Shown here one piece after another: positions 28,242 through 38,090 of a DNA stretch of 64,000 nt. The notes below the pieces were generated by a model. The model worked only from the letters and a program-made list of their open reading frames with translations, had not been told where the DNA came from and searched no databases. Numbering within the stretch: position 1 is the first letter of the stretch; each line of letters begins with the position of its first letter. Source of the stretch: Micavibrio sp. (lineage in GTDB: Bacteria; Pseudomonadota; Alphaproteobacteria; UBA9219). The translations under genes and the position numbers were made by a program. The stretch lies in contig DYDA01000007.1 in assembly GCA_020718105.1 (NCBI GenBank), positions 1 to 64,000 on the forward strand, written 5' to 3'.

Positions 28242-28679
28242 TTTTGTGCCTTTTGTAGCTATAAAAATAACAAGATTATTTGAACACTTTTATCTCTTTT
28301 GCGCAAGCTTATTCGCCTGCGTAAGGGCTCACAAATTGTTGCAGGGCATTAACTTTAATGAGGTCGTTTTAAAAGGCGTGAATCGCTCATTCTTGGTTAA
28401 TAAACGAAGCTTATGAGGCTGTGACCCGATTCGTTTTTGCGCTTATCTGTGACCTTTTAACAAGCGATTAACAACAGAATAAATTTGCTTTCTTGTGAAA
28501 GCATTTTACCCCTTGCTCTTTCCCAAACGAGGTCTATAAGACCGCTCAAGTTGAGGCCGACTCCACAAAAAAATGTTATTTTTGATGGCGCGGTTTTAAC
28601 GAGAAAAAAAGGAGAATGCGTTATAATCCACAATAGATTTTACGGGGCATTATAGCGCGGCAGGGGTAAGGGGCTTGCG
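28242..28679. other. AT-rich divergent intergenic region
   Basis: 438 bases between divergent genes. I see no RNA gene, no strong hairpin and no copy of the repeat families; it probably holds the promoters of both neighbours. Confidence 0.5.
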
Positions 28680-30332
28680 ATGGTCGATTACATTAGAAAA
28701 ATTAAAAAATATGATCCGGATACTCAAGAAGCTATCCATTCTTTTATGAATGACATTGATCCCTCTGGTATTAACGATCCGCTTCGTGAAATCGCGTATT
28801 TTGCGTTGCATGGACAAAAAGAAACTGAACGAGAATTTGCTGGATACAAAGAGCGCAATGAAGGTGCCTGTCTTACGGAAGGCCAGCATCCCCATTATGC
28901 CTACAGCGGCGGCAGCAACGCCAATGGCCATGAAAAATACTTTGTCGGGCAAACGATGGTGGGAGAGACTTTGGTTCTTCGCCTTCCTGGCTCTGAATGG
29001 TTTGATGTTGATGGCTCTATGATTCCAGAAACGCAGGCGTTTATCGCGCTTGTTCAGTCCAAAGGCATCAAACAGATTATTCATTCCAAAAATGACAGCA
29101 GCAAAATGTTGGATGTTGCCTATGCCTATCATATGGCGCTGCGGCGTGGAGACGAGCCTCTTTTAACGACGGAGTTAAAAGGAATTCCGTCTGTTTTGAT
29201 CGATTATGCAAAACAGTGTCACGTTCTGTACAGAGAAGTAGAGATTAAAGGCCTAAACTTTTATGTTGAGCGCGGCATCGATTTTAGTGCCGCAAAAACC
29301 GAGGCTGAAAAGTTTAAGCTGGCCATGGCTGCGCAAGCACTTATATGGGATCTTGTCGGCGCTTGTCAGTACAAGGATCCAAAACCAGAAATCGTTCCTG
29401 TCCTTCAAAGCGATTTTACCGCTTCCCATTATCTTTATTTAGCGCATGAAAATCGGTTTATCCCTGTCCCTGACCAAGAGGGAAAACCCGCCCAGATTAA
29501 AAAGAAAATGGATGCCTTCTTCCAAGAAGCGTCTGAGCATCATACCTGCAAAGGGGAAGAGGGCGAAGACATTCATGCTTGGCATAACACCCTTAATGCT
29601 CTGTCCGTTGGGTATGGTCTGTATTTAAAAACGAAGCAGAGACGCGACGGGCTGAACAATGTTCGTTTAACAAAAGCGGGCAGCAGTTCTTGCACCGATT
29701 CCAGAACGCCTGCGCACTTGCTCCTTGGGCGTCCTGGGAAGGACGGGTTTGAGCTTTATGTTTTGCGTGCGCCTGGCAATTCTTTTGTTGATAACGATGG
29801 CAAGCTTACCGAAACAGCGTTGCGTTATCTTGCCATTGCGCAATTGGAACAGGTTCCCGTCGTTCATTCCCATCACAGCACCTGTGGCGCGATGAATGCG
29901 GCAACGGATCATTTGACGGGAAAAAATACGTCTCTACCCGTTGCTTTTCAGACGTTGGGAGATGCACGGCAAGCGACCTTTGACAAGGTAGCAAGGACGG
30001 GCAAGACGGAAAAAGAAATTGTTGACCACTATAAAACGCTCACAGGCGTTAAAGTGAACAACTTTGCTGACTGCCTTGGTCTGCAACAATTGTTAGATGA
30101 TGTCACCGCCGCAGAGAAATATGCCAAAACAGAAGGTGCCCCCGTGGTCGGCGTTTTTCACAATACGTCAGAGGGACAGCTTTACTTATTTCATAAAAAT
30201 AGAAAGGCCGATGAGCCTCTTTTCATCAAGGTTCCATCAGTCTTTTCTTCCACCCCATCTTTGGAACCAACGCGCAGATTTTCCATGCAGCCTCATGCCC
30301 CACAAAGGGGATGCCAACCTTTGCTGGGATAG
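28680..30332 (+). CDS. Tandem beta-carbonic-anhydrase-like protein with one degenerate copy
   Basis: A 550-residue soluble protein with two copies of a beta-carbonic-anhydrase-like fold. The second copy keeps every signature: SSCTDSRTP (Cys338, Asp340, Arg342), YVLRAPGNSF, and HHSTCGAM (His399, Cys402), with the 61-residue Cys-to-His spacing of the family. The first copy aligns in the same order (SGGSNANGHEKYFVG, LVLRLPGSEW, IIHSKNDSSKM), but Asn80, Asn82, His84, Asn138 and Ser141 replace the Zn and catalytic residues. The first half therefore cannot bind zinc in the normal way. The C-terminal half may hydrate CO2, or the protein may have changed function. Fused tandem beta-CAs exist in algae, but I know of none with this degeneration. 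The last about 35 residues (PTRRFSMQPHAPQRG) look disordered. Confidence 0.75.
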   Translation: MVDYIRKIKKYDPDTQEAIHSFMNDIDPSGINDPLREIAYFALHGQKETEREFAGYKERNEGACLTEGQHPHYAYSGGSNANGHEKYFVGQTMVGETLVLRLPGSEWFDVDGSMIPETQAFIALVQSKGIKQIIHSKNDSSKMLDVAYAYHMALRRGDEPLLTTELKGIPSVLIDYAKQCHVLYREVEIKGLNFYVERGIDFSAAKTEAEKFKLAMAAQALIWDLVGACQYKDPKPEIVPVLQSDFTASHYLYLAHENRFIPVPDQEGKPAQIKKKMDAFFQEASEHHTCKGEEGEDIHAWHNTLNALSVGYGLYLKTKQRRDGLNNVRLTKAGSSSCTDSRTPAHLLLGRPGKDGFELYVLRAPGNSFVDNDGKLTETALRYLAIAQLEQVPVVHSHHSTCGAMNAATDHLTGKNTSLPVAFQTLGDARQATFDKVARTGKTEKEIVDHYKTLTGVKVNNFADCLGLQQLLDDVTAAEKYAKTEGAPVVGVFHNTSEGQLYLFHKNRKADEPLFIKVPSVFSSTPSLEPTRRFSMQPHAPQRGCQPLLG

Positions 30333-30369
30333 CATCGTTTTTGAAAGAGTGCGCAAGAGGTCTGTAAAA

Positions 30370-30396
30370 ACCAACGCTTGAACTGTTTTAGGTATA
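30370..30396 (+). repeat. ACCAAC...GGTATA motif copy upstream of tRNA-Thr
   Basis: Reads ACCAACGCTTGAACTGTTTTAGGTATA. It ends about 110 bases before the tRNA and could belong to its promoter region. The preceding bases (gcaagaggtctgtaaaa) also match the flank of the copy at 277. Confidence 0.45.
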
Positions 30397-30504
30397 GTAA
30401 AGGATTTTGTTGTATTCCAGTTGACGTCATCGCAAGGAATCGTTAAGAGCTTCCATCCATCTTTTCGATGATGTTCCTGTCATAAGGGCAGAGGCAGCAA
30501 GGTG

Positions 30505-30579
30505 GCCGTTGTAGCTCAGCGGTAGAGCAGGGCTTTCGTAAAGCCAAGGTCGGGAGTTCAATTCTCTCCAACGGCACCA
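30505..30579 (+). tRNA. tRNA-Thr(CGT)
   Basis: A full cloverleaf: acceptor GCCGTTG/CAACGGC, D-arm gctcagcggtagagc, anticodon stem GGGCT/AGCC with loop TTCGTAA (anticodon CGT), T-loop GTTCAATTC, and an encoded CCA at 30577-30579. Confidence 0.95.
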
Positions 30580-31050
30580 TTAGAAAAAGCCCCCTTTGGG
30601 TTTGAATTTTGCACCCATACCGGACTGTACATTTTAAATGCCCCGCATTTGCGTTCCAGTGAGTGCTGAATGGCCTAAAAAAGATTTTCCTTATAGGGGT
30701 GGCGCAGGAAAAATAGCCACCTCCAGAGTGATTTAAGCCAACCTAGCGTTGATGCTCTTTCCATACAAAGTATGGTTACTTTTCGGTTCTCTAAAAAAGC
30801 GGGCTCTTGCGTAAAACGGGTGGGTGATTTTGCGTCTCATGCTTTCAATCAAGGCACCGTATAGAACCATCCTCCCGCAAGGGGAGGGTGATAAGGTTGA
30901 GGACCACTATTTTTTACTCCCCCATTTTGAAAAAGGGTCAAAGAAACTTTATTTATGATCGCTCTCTGGCCTTTGGCAAAAAGTTGCCAAGAGGCGGGGG
31001 ACGTGCTGGTATCTGTCCTCTTTTCTGTAGATCATAAGGATCAGCGAATC
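30580..31050. other. Spacer between tRNA-Thr and hypC
   Basis: 470 bases without a gene. It contains one half-copy of the CCCTCCCGCAAGGGGAGGG palindrome near 30870. No other structure stood out. Confidence 0.5.
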
Positions 31051-31305
31051 ATGTGCCTTGCCATCCCCGCGAAGATTACTGAGCTTTTAGAAGGCGACCG
31101 CGCCATCGCCAATGTCGGCGGGGTCAATCACGACATCTCCCTCTCGCTGGTTGAAGACGTGGCCGTGGGCGATTATGTGATCGTGCATGTGGGTTTTGCC
31201 TTATCGAAAATCGATCCTGAGGAGGCCGCCAAGACCCTTGCGCTGTTTGATGAATATCATGCGGCGGGCGCCAGCGCAGGCAAGGCGGAGGGTGGCGGCG
31301 CGTGA
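31051..31305 (+). CDS. hypC: Hydrogenase maturation chaperone HypC
   Basis: An 84-residue protein beginning MCLAIPAKI, whose Cys2 is required for carrying the Fe(CN)2CO group with HypD to the large subunit of [NiFe]-hydrogenase. The core VGGVNHDISLSLVEDVAVGDYVIVHVGFALSKID is typical. I use ATG 31051, since the Met-Cys start is obligatory; the track ORF begins 96 bases earlier. It overlaps hypD by 4 bases. Confidence 0.95.
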   Translation: MCLAIPAKITELLEGDRAIANVGGVNHDISLSLVEDVAVGDYVIVHVGFALSKIDPEEAAKTLALFDEYHAAGASAGKAEGGGA

Positions 31306-32438
31306 AGTATATCGACTCGTTTCGCGACAATCGCCTTGCCCAAAAGCTGGCCGCCGCCATCCGGCAGGAAGTCCAAGGCGCTCGCCCCGCTGGGCAGCCT
31401 TTCCGCTTTATGGAGTTTTGCGGTGGTCATACGCACGCGATTTTCCGTTTTGGCCTTCCCGATTTGCTGCCGCCGGAAATCAAGATGATCCACGGGCCTG
31501 GTTGTCCCGTTTGCGTCTTGCCGATGGCCAAGATCGATGCGGCGATTGGGCTGGCGCAGCGCTATCCTCTCACTCTTTGCACCTATGGCGATATGATGCG
31601 CGTGCCGGGCGGGCAGAGGCTTTCTCTTTTAAAAGCCAAGGCGGCGGGGGCGGACGTGCGGATGGTTCTCTCGCCCCATGACGCTCTGATGCTGGCCAAG
31701 GATAATCCAGAGCGCGAGGTTGTTTTCTTTGCCATCGGGTTTGAGACAACAACGCCGCCCACGGCCGTGATTGTGAAGCAAGCGCAAGCCTTGGGGCTGA
31801 AAAACTTTTCCGTATTCTGCAACCATGTCCTTACGCCGCCCGCTTTGAAATGGCTGTTGGATGCCAGCGGATCGGGCGAGGACGGCGTGCCGCCTTTGGA
31901 TGGTTTTGTGGGACCCAGCCACGTCAGCGCGATTATCGGCACGCGCCCCTATGAGATTGCGGCAACGGGCTATGGTAAGCCTGTCGTCATCACGGGCTTT
32001 GAGCCTTTGGACGTGCTGCAAGCCATCCTCATGCTGGTGCGGCAGGTCAAGGCGGGCAGGGCGGTCGTTGAAAACGAATACGCCCGCGCTGTGACCGCCG
32101 AAGGCAACGTGAAGGCGCAAGCCTTAATGGCCGAGGTTTTTGATTTTCGTGACACGTTTGAATGGCGCGGTCTTGGCTGGATCCCTCACAGTGCGTTAAA
32201 ACTGAAAGACGTTTACGCTGCGTTTGATGCGGAAAAACGCTTTGCGTTGGAGCCTAGCGCGGCAAAAGAAAATCCGGCCTGCCAATGCCCCGCCATTTTG
32301 CGCGGCGCAAAGTCGCCAGAAGAATGCAAGTTATTCGGGACAGTCTGCACGCCGGAAAACCCCATCGGCGCGTGCATGGTCTCCAGCGAAGGCGGCTGCG
32401 CCGCATGGTACAGTTACGGGCGAAGGAAGAAGAGTTGA
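31302..32438 (+). CDS. hypD: Hydrogenase maturation protein HypD
   Basis: A 378-residue iron-sulfur scaffold on which the Fe(CN)2CO unit is assembled. Conserved blocks: FMEFCGGHTHAIFRFG (Cys for Fe), IHGPGCPVCVLP, FAIGFETTTPPTA, and the C-terminal cysteine set CQCPAIL...CKLFGTVCTPENPIGACMVSSEGGCAAWY for the 4Fe-4S cluster. It is translationally coupled to hypC. The hypE gene follows after a 200-base gap filled by a palindromic repeat. Confidence 0.96.
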   Translation: MKYIDSFRDNRLAQKLAAAIRQEVQGARPAGQPFRFMEFCGGHTHAIFRFGLPDLLPPEIKMIHGPGCPVCVLPMAKIDAAIGLAQRYPLTLCTYGDMMRVPGGQRLSLLKAKAAGADVRMVLSPHDALMLAKDNPEREVVFFAIGFETTTPPTAVIVKQAQALGLKNFSVFCNHVLTPPALKWLLDASGSGEDGVPPLDGFVGPSHVSAIIGTRPYEIAATGYGKPVVITGFEPLDVLQAILMLVRQVKAGRAVVENEYARAVTAEGNVKAQALMAEVFDFRDTFEWRGLGWIPHSALKLKDVYAAFDAEKRFALEPSAAKENPACQCPAILRGAKSPEECKLFGTVCTPENPIGACMVSSEGGCAAWYSYGRRKKS

Positions 32439-32475
32439 AAGACCTACGCAAGATAATTTATTGCATCAAGAAAAT

Positions 32476-32617
32476 CACCCTCCCCTTGCGGGAGGGTCGA
32501 AAAAGCTTTGCTTTTTCGGGGAGGGGTGATGGCAAACCTTGTGTTATTACCCCTCCCCGAGATTTTCTCTTCCTTCGGGATCGAAAATCTCGTGCCCTCC
32601 CGCAAGGGGAGGGCGAT
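32476..32617. repeat. Nested palindromic repeat element between hypD and hypE
   Basis: The outer arms CACCCTCCCCTTGCGGGAGGGTCG and the mirrored copy CCCTCCCGCAAGGGGAGGGCGAT flank inner arms CGGGGAGGGGTGAT / ACCCCTCCCCGAG, with extra small hairpins between. The sequence is nearly the same as at 33726 and 37947. It sits inside an operon, so it is transcribed. Confidence 0.85.
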
Positions 32618-32649
32618 TTATCTGATCTTCTTTTAAGGATTTTCTCTCT

Positions 32650-33693
32650 ATGACCAACCGCTTTGAACGATCCTTGGATATCAAAAATGGTCGCGTGGAT
32701 ATGACGCATGGCAGCGGCGGGCGAGCGATGGCGCAGCTGATTGATCAACTTTTTGCCAAGGCCTTTGACAATCCCGCCTTGGCCGAGGGGAATGATCAGG
32801 CGCGGCTTGCGATCCCTGCGGCGGGGCGGCTTGCGTTCAGCACGGACAGTTACGTTATCTCGCCGCTGTTTTTTGCAGGTGGCAACATCGGCTCGCTCGC
32901 CGTTCATGGAACCGTGAACGATGTCGCCTTAAGCGGCGCAAAGCCCCTATGGCTCTCGGCTGGCTTTATTTTAGAGGAGGGGTTTCCTCTGGCCGATCTT
33001 GAGTGCATCGTGACCTCAATGGCCAAGGCCGCGCAGGATTGCGGCGTGCAGATTGTGACGGGCGATACCAAAGTGGTGGAAAAAGGCAAGGCCGATGGCG
33101 TGTTCATCAACACGGCGGGGGTAGGGCTGATTGAGGCGGGCGTTGATCTCTCCGTTCACAACATTCGCGCAGGTGATGCGATTATCATCAGCGGGACACT
33201 GGGCGATCATGGCGTAGCAGTGATGGCACAGCGCGAGGGGCTTGTGTTCGACGAACCTGTTTTATCGGACAGCGCAGGGCTGAACGGCTTGATTGAAGCG
33301 ATGTTGGCATCGGGGGTTACGCTTCACGCCTTGCGCGATCCCACACGCGGCGGGCTGGCGACCTCGCTGAACGAAATGGCGCAAGCGGCAGGCGTAGGCA
33401 TGCGCCTTGACGAAGCGGCCATCCCTGTGCGCGCTGCCGTGCGCGGCGTATGCGAGATTCTGGGGCTTGATCCCCTCTATATCGCGAACGAAGGCAAGCT
33501 GATTGCCTTTTGCCCCGCGCAGCAGGCAGGCAAGCTTTTAGCCGTCATGCGTGGCCATGTTCATGGCCACGAGGCAGCGATCATCGGGGAGGTGGTTGAG
33601 GATGATCACGCCTTTGTTGAGATGACCACGACACTCGGCGGTCACCGCATGGTTGATTGGCTAGCAGGCGAGCAACTGCCAAGGATTTGTTAG
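32650..33693 (+). CDS. hypE: Hydrogenase maturation protein HypE
   Basis: A 347-residue PurM-like protein that dehydrates a thiocarboxamide on its C-terminal Cys to make the cyanide ligand of the hydrogenase iron. It has MTHGSGGRAMAQLIDQLF, AVHGTVNDVALSGAKPLWLS (ATP-binding region), DPTRGGLATSLNEMA, and the obligatory C-terminal ending PRIC. HypF, HypA and HypB are not in the window. Confidence 0.96.
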   Translation: MTNRFERSLDIKNGRVDMTHGSGGRAMAQLIDQLFAKAFDNPALAEGNDQARLAIPAAGRLAFSTDSYVISPLFFAGGNIGSLAVHGTVNDVALSGAKPLWLSAGFILEEGFPLADLECIVTSMAKAAQDCGVQIVTGDTKVVEKGKADGVFINTAGVGLIEAGVDLSVHNIRAGDAIIISGTLGDHGVAVMAQREGLVFDEPVLSDSAGLNGLIEAMLASGVTLHALRDPTRGGLATSLNEMAQAAGVGMRLDEAAIPVRAAVRGVCEILGLDPLYIANEGKLIAFCPAQQAGKLLAVMRGHVHGHEAAIIGEVVEDDHAFVEMTTTLGGHRMVDWLAGEQLPRIC

Positions 33694-34041
33694 AGCAAAA
33701 TTCGATTAGGGTGAACAGGACAAATCACCCTCCCCTTGCGGGAGGGTCGAAATTATTGCGACCATAGGGAGCAAGAATTTCGGGGAGGGGTCATAAAACT
33801 CAATAAGCACATAACCCCTCCCCGAAAAATCCTCTCCCTTCGGGATTTGATTTTTCGACCCTCCCGCAAGGGGAGGGTGATTACTCCCCATAAAGCATTG
33901 ACCTACCCCTTGAAACATAAGGATAAAATACTTTTGCAACGGCTCCTTCAAGGCAAACGCCAAGAAACTTGACAAAAGGGTAGGTTTCCGTGACATTGCG
34001 CCACACCTTACGTAACGGATTAGAGAACAGGATAACGGAAA
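33694..34041. other. Spacer between hypE and rpmG with a palindromic element
   Basis: Most of it is the element at 33726-33881. The rest, up to the rpmG start, probably carries the rpmG promoter; no gene is supported. Confidence 0.55.
33726..33881. repeat. Nested palindromic repeat element after hypE
   Basis: Starts CACCCTCCCCTTGCGGGAGGGTCGAAAT and ends with its mirror image CGACCCTCCCGCAAGGGGAGGGTGAT. The inner part differs from the 32476 copy while the arms are conserved. Confidence 0.85.
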
Positions 34042-34221
34042 ATGGCTAAGACAAAGAATGACATCAAGCTCGTCAGCTCGGCTGGCACGGGCGTTTTTTA
34101 TGTCACAAAAAAGAACCCCAAGAACAACACCAAGAAGCTTGAGCTGAAGAAGTATGATCCTCGCATTCGCCAGCACGTTGTTTTCAAAGAAGGCAAGATC
34201 AAAGAAGGCAAGAAGTCGTAA
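34042..34221 (+). CDS. rpmG: Ribosomal protein L33
   Basis: A 59-codon gene just below the ORF-track cutoff. The product [28 protein letters not shown]...[24 protein letters not shown] is L33 of the large ribosomal subunit, cysteine-free type. The stretch aacggaaa precedes the ATG. rquA starts 27 bases downstream. Confidence 0.96.
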   Translation: MAKTKNDIKLVSSAGTGVFYVTKKNPKNNTKKLELKKYDPRIRQHVVFKEGKIKEGKKS

Positions 34222-34247
34222 CTTCCTTTTTTCAAAAGAGTTTTCCA

Positions 34248-35009
34248 TTGCCCTTGGACGCCTCTCTTAAAATCGCTTCACGTGATGTCGTGATGGATGA
34301 ATCGGTTTTAGAGACCGATGGCGTAGCCATTCCCGACTATCTGGAAACCTATTACTGGTGGGCCTACGTCCGGCCTTGGGCGGTGCGTATCTTTGAGCGC
34401 GACTGGCTTATCAACCTGATCCTTTGGGGTTTTTATGAGCCGCTGCGCGACAGAATCTTGGGCGCGTTGGGCGATAAGATTTCGGGGCGCACGCTGAAAA
34501 TCTCGTGCTGTTATGGGCAACTAGAGCCGATGCTCGCGCAGCGCATTGCGGCGGGTGGCGGCACGCTCGACATCATTGATGTCGCGCCAGAGCAGATCAA
34601 AAACTCACGCCGTAAAATGCCTGCCGCTCTATTGGGTAGCACTGTCAATCACTATCACTGCGATTCAAATGATTTGTGCTTTGCGGATCATAGCTATGAT
34701 CGCGCCATCATCTTTTTCCTGCCGCATGAACAACCCGAAGCCATCCGCCGCAAGACCTTTGCCGAAGCTTTCCGCGTCGTGAAAAAAGGGGGCGCGATCC
34801 ATGTCGTTGAGTTTGCCAAATCTAAGGGATGGCATCCTTTGCGTTTTATTTGGTATCCCGTCCTGCTGGTGCTAGAGCCTTTTGCCCGCGATTTATGGAC
34901 AAAGGAAATCGCCACATGGCTGCCGCATGGCGGGCTTGGCTGCACGGTCGAGAAAAAAACTATCTTCGCTGATTTCTATCAGCTGGTCAAAATCACAACG
35001 CCTCGATAA
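34248..35009 (+). CDS. rquA: Rhodoquinone biosynthesis methyltransferase-like enzyme RquA
   Basis: A 253-residue protein of the class I SAM fold. RquA converts ubiquinone to rhodoquinone by replacing a methoxy group with an amino group taken from SAM. The features I associate with RquA are present: IPDYLETYYWWAYVRPWAVRIFERDWLINLILWG, an unusual motif I (LKISCCYGQLEPMLAQRI, without GxGxG), DIIDVAPEQIKNSRRKM, FFLPHEQPEAIRRKT and the ending LEPFARDLWTKEIATWLP. Rhodoquinone lets fumarate reductase run with NADH in the absence of oxygen, which agrees with the hypCDE genes upstream. The start at ttg/gtg-type codon 34248 (ccattgccc) is not certain. Confidence 0.88.
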   Translation: MPLDASLKIASRDVVMDESVLETDGVAIPDYLETYYWWAYVRPWAVRIFERDWLINLILWGFYEPLRDRILGALGDKISGRTLKISCCYGQLEPMLAQRIAAGGGTLDIIDVAPEQIKNSRRKMPAALLGSTVNHYHCDSNDLCFADHSYDRAIIFFLPHEQPEAIRRKTFAEAFRVVKKGGAIHVVEFAKSKGWHPLRFIWYPVLLVLEPFARDLWTKEIATWLPHGGLGCTVEKKTIFADFYQLVKITTPR

Positions 35010-35018
35010 TTTCCGGAC

Positions 35019-35048
35019 TATATAGCTGATCCAATGCAAGCGTTGGTA
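35019..35048 (-). repeat. ACCAACGCTTG motif copy at the mutS stop
   Basis: On the minus strand TACCAACGCTTGCATTGGATCAGCTATATA begins directly after the mutS stop. No minus-strand gene follows for over 1 kb, so this copy is not an obvious promoter. Confidence 0.4.
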
Positions 35049-37883
35049 TTATGCGCGCTCCTTTTTTAGGCTGTAGAGAGCCTCCAGTGCCTCTTTTGGC
35101 GACAGTTCATCGGGGTTTATGGCGCGAATCGCCTGCAAAAGGCGCGAATCGACCTCATTTAAGGCAGGTTTAGGCGTGACATTGCTGAAAAGTGGCATGT
35201 TATCAGCCAAATTGGCTTCGTTAGGGTTATTCTTATCGGCTTCAAGCCTTTTTAAAACCATCTCGGCGCGTTTGATGACAGAAGATGGTAGCCCTGCCAT
35301 TTGTGCGACATGAAGACCATAGGATCGATCGGCTGTTCCCGCGATGACCTCATGCAGGAAAATAATTTCTTGTTCCCACTCGCGGATCCGCATGGTGGCG
35401 CAGGTTAGGTGAGGCAGTGTCTCCGCCAGTTGTGTTAGCTCATGGTAATGCGTGGCAAACAGGGTGCGGCAACGGTTGACTTCATGCAGATGCTCAAGTG
35501 TCGCCCACGCAATCGAAAGGCCGTCATAGGTTGCTGTGCCGCGTCCAATCTCATCCAAAATAACCAGCGCTCGTTCTTTGGCTTGATGAAGGATCGCGGC
35601 GGTCTCGACCATCTCGACCATAAAGGTGGATTGCCCCCGCGCTAAATCGTCGGCAGCGCCAACGCGGCTGAACAACCGATCCACAATGCCGATATGCGCG
35701 GCGGCGGCGGGCACAAAGCTGCCCATTTGTGCCAGAATGGCAATCAGCGCGTTTTGGCGTAAAAAGGTGGACTTTCCGGCCATGTTCGGCCCCGTGAGAA
35801 GCCATAGATTCTGCGAGGTGCTCAAATCACAATCGTTGGCCACAAAAGGCTGCGGATTGGTTGCGCGGCGCAAGGCCGCCTCAACGACAGGGTGCCGCCC
35901 GCCCTTGATCATGAAGGTGAGCGAGTCATCGATGGTGGGGCGCGTATAGTTTTGCGTGATGGCCAATTCAGCCAGCGCGGTCGTCACATCGGCCATAGCC
36001 ATTGCGTCTGCAGCGCGGCGCAGTTCGGGAAGATGCGCCATAATTTCGGCCACCAAATTGGCAAAAAACTGAAGTTCTACGGCTAAGGCTTTATCAGAAG
36101 CTTCGGCTATTTTTCGATCAAGCTCGGAGAGTTCCACGGTTGTAAAGCGCACCGCGCCTGCAAGACTTTGGCGATGAATAAAGGTCTCTTTTTGCGCCAG
36201 AAGTTTGTCGGCGTGAAGCGGGGAAACCTCGATATAATAACCGATGACTTGGTTGTGCTTGATCTTTAGCGCCGCTGCGCCGCTGGCAGTCGCATATTTT
36301 TGCTGCAAGGCCGCGATCAGGCGGCGGCTGTCGTCGCGCAGTTCGATAAGCTCATCTAATTGCGGCGCATAGCCTCGCGCGATAAACCCGCCATCTCGTG
36401 CCAAAAGGGGCAACGTGTCTGACAGCGCCCGCGTCAAACGATCCTGAAGCGCATGATGGTCGCCTAAATGTTGCACGATAACGCGCCAGTCTTGCGGCAA
36501 AGCAGTGGGATCCAATGCCAAAAGGTGCGAGCGGATTTTCTCGCCATAGCGCAGAGCATCACGCACGCCAGCCAGATCGCGAGGCCCTCCACGTCCCAGT
36601 GAAAGGCGGGCAAGAGCGCGTTCCATATCGGGCGTTTGCTTAAGTTCATAGCGGAGCGCATCGCGCCATTTTTCATGATGAGCCGCCATGGCCACCGCGT
36701 CATGACGGGCGTTGATGGCGGCCACGTCTGTGAGCGGCGCAGCCAGCCTTGCCGCCAAAAGGCGTGCCCCCGCCGAGGTCAGCGTACAGTCAATAGCGGC
36801 GAGCAGTGAGCCTTGGCGGCTACCCGAAAGAGTGCGCGCAATTTCAAGATTGCGGCGCGTGGCGGAGTCCATCGCCATCGTGGATTGGTGGGTGAGAGCG
36901 CGGGGGCGCAGGAAATGGGACAGATCACATTTTTGAGTGAGGCTGACATACTCTAGGATTGTTCCCAATGCGATAATTTCAGGGCGAGAAAAATCACCCA
37001 TTGAGCCCAAATCGGACGTTTGATAAATCCCACACAAACCGCGAACCGCTTTGTCATGATTAAACAAACTATTGGGAAGGTTTGTTAAAGCCTCTCGCCA
37101 ACTTCCTAGCGTTTCAAACAGCGCGGTGTCTTGTACGGTGCGTTCGGCAATCAATATCTCGCTGGGCGCAAGCCGCGCCAATAAAGCGGCAAGGTTTTCG
37201 TGCGTGACGCGCTCACAAAATGGCTCACTTTTCGCCAGATCCAGCCATGCGACGGCCATGCCTTCGCCTGTTTGCGCGACGCAGGCTAGATGATTGGCGC
37301 TGCCCGCCTCTAACAGCGTGTCTTCGGTCACTGTGCCGGGCGTGACGATCCGCACGACTTCGCGGGTCACGATCGATTTGCCCCCGCGCTTTTTGGCGGC
37401 GGCGGGGTCTTCTGTTTGCTCACACAGCGCGACGTGAAAGCCTTGCCGGATCAACTTGGCCATATAGTTTTCATAGGCGTGGAACGGCACGCCGCACATG
37501 GGAATATCTTGGCCTTGATGTTGTCCGCGCCGCGTCAACGTAATGTCGAGCGCGCGTGAAGCTTTGATGGCATCTTCAAAAAAAAGCTCATAAAAGTCGC
37601 CAAGGCGAAAGAACAGCAGGCATTCGGGATGCTGCGCCTTGATCGCCAGATACTGCGTCATCAGTGGCGTGGTGGCGGCTTCGCACGCGTCGTTGGTTGA
37701 AGGGGGGCAGGCGGCGGTGGTGGCCTTCTTGGGCGGGACAGGCGTTGCCGGTGGGTTACCGTGCAACGTCGCTTGCGCCGTTTTTTGCATGGTGATGCTG
37801 GGAAGGTTATCAGCAAAAAGGTTGGGCGCGGGCAGGGCGCTCTTCGCCGCTTCGCCCTGTTTATTGACAAGTGATGACTTCAT
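35049..37883 (-). CDS. mutS: DNA mismatch repair protein MutS
   Basis: A mismatch-recognition ATPase of 944 residues if started at 37883 (MKSSLVNK). The N-terminal domain begins [32 protein letters not shown] (Phe of the mismatch wedge within GDFYELF). Walker A is [13 protein letters not shown] and Walker B region [22 protein letters not shown]. The track ORF adds 65 residues encoded by the palindromic repeat at 37947-38090, which are surely not real. Between the chosen start and the MutS domain lie about 75 residues rich in Ala, Pro and Thr, unusual for the family; a start at 37790 is possible. It is monocistronic. Confidence 0.95.
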   Translation of the reverse strand: MKSSLVNKQGEAAKSALPAPNLFADNLPSITMQKTAQATLHGNPPATPVPPKKATTAACPPSTNDACEAATTPLMTQYLAIKAQHPECLLFFRLGDFYELFFEDAIKASRALDITLTRRGQHQGQDIPMCGVPFHAYENYMAKLIRQGFHVALCEQTEDPAAAKKRGGKSIVTREVVRIVTPGTVTEDTLLEAGSANHLACVAQTGEGMAVAWLDLAKSEPFCERVTHENLAALLARLAPSEILIAERTVQDTALFETLGSWREALTNLPNSLFNHDKAVRGLCGIYQTSDLGSMGDFSRPEIIALGTILEYVSLTQKCDLSHFLRPRALTHQSTMAMDSATRRNLEIARTLSGSRQGSLLAAIDCTLTSAGARLLAARLAAPLTDVAAINARHDAVAMAAHHEKWRDALRYELKQTPDMERALARLSLGRGGPRDLAGVRDALRYGEKIRSHLLALDPTALPQDWRVIVQHLGDHHALQDRLTRALSDTLPLLARDGGFIARGYAPQLDELIELRDDSRRLIAALQQKYATASGAAALKIKHNQVIGYYIEVSPLHADKLLAQKETFIHRQSLAGAVRFTTVELSELDRKIAEASDKALAVELQFFANLVAEIMAHLPELRRAADAMAMADVTTALAELAITQNYTRPTIDDSLTFMIKGGRHPVVEAALRRATNPQPFVANDCDLSTSQNLWLLTGPNMAGKSTFLRQNALIAILAQMGSFVPAAAAHIGIVDRLFSRVGAADDLARGQSTFMVEMVETAAILHQAKERALVILDEIGRGTATYDGLSIAWATLEHLHEVNRCRTLFATHYHELTQLAETLPHLTCATMRIREWEQEIIFLHEVIAGTADRSYGLHVAQMAGLPSSVIKRAEMVLKRLEADKNNPNEANLADNMPLFSNVTPKPALNEVDSRLLQAIRAINPDELSPKEALEALYSLKKERA

Positions 37884-37946
37884 CGTGTTGACCGCAACAA
37901 TCCTTCCCCAAGACAAAAAACTTGGATCAAAATAGGGCACTACAAT

Positions 37947-38090
37947 CACCCTCCCCTTGCGGGAGGGTCGAAAAACGCTCATGCGTTTTTCGGGGAGGGG
38001 TGTATTGGCTATCAGACTTTGACCCCTCCCCGAGATTTTCTCTCCCTGCGGGATTGAAAATCTCGTGCCCTCCCGCAAGGGGAGGGCGAT
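37947..38090. repeat. Nested palindromic repeat element upstream of mutS
   Basis: CACCCTCCCCTTGCGGGAGGGTCGAAAAAC to CCCTCCCGCAAGGGGAGGGCGAT, closely related to the copy at 32476. It creates the false N-terminal extension of the mutS ORF. Confidence 0.85.

Noticed and set aside
37884-38078. N-terminal 65 residues of the mutS ORF
   Set aside because: Encoded by the palindromic repeat; the MutS domain begins much later and a start at 37883 is sufficient.
8582-38090. CRISPR array
   Set aside because: The repeats are palindromic, widely scattered and lack regular spacers; no cas genes are present.
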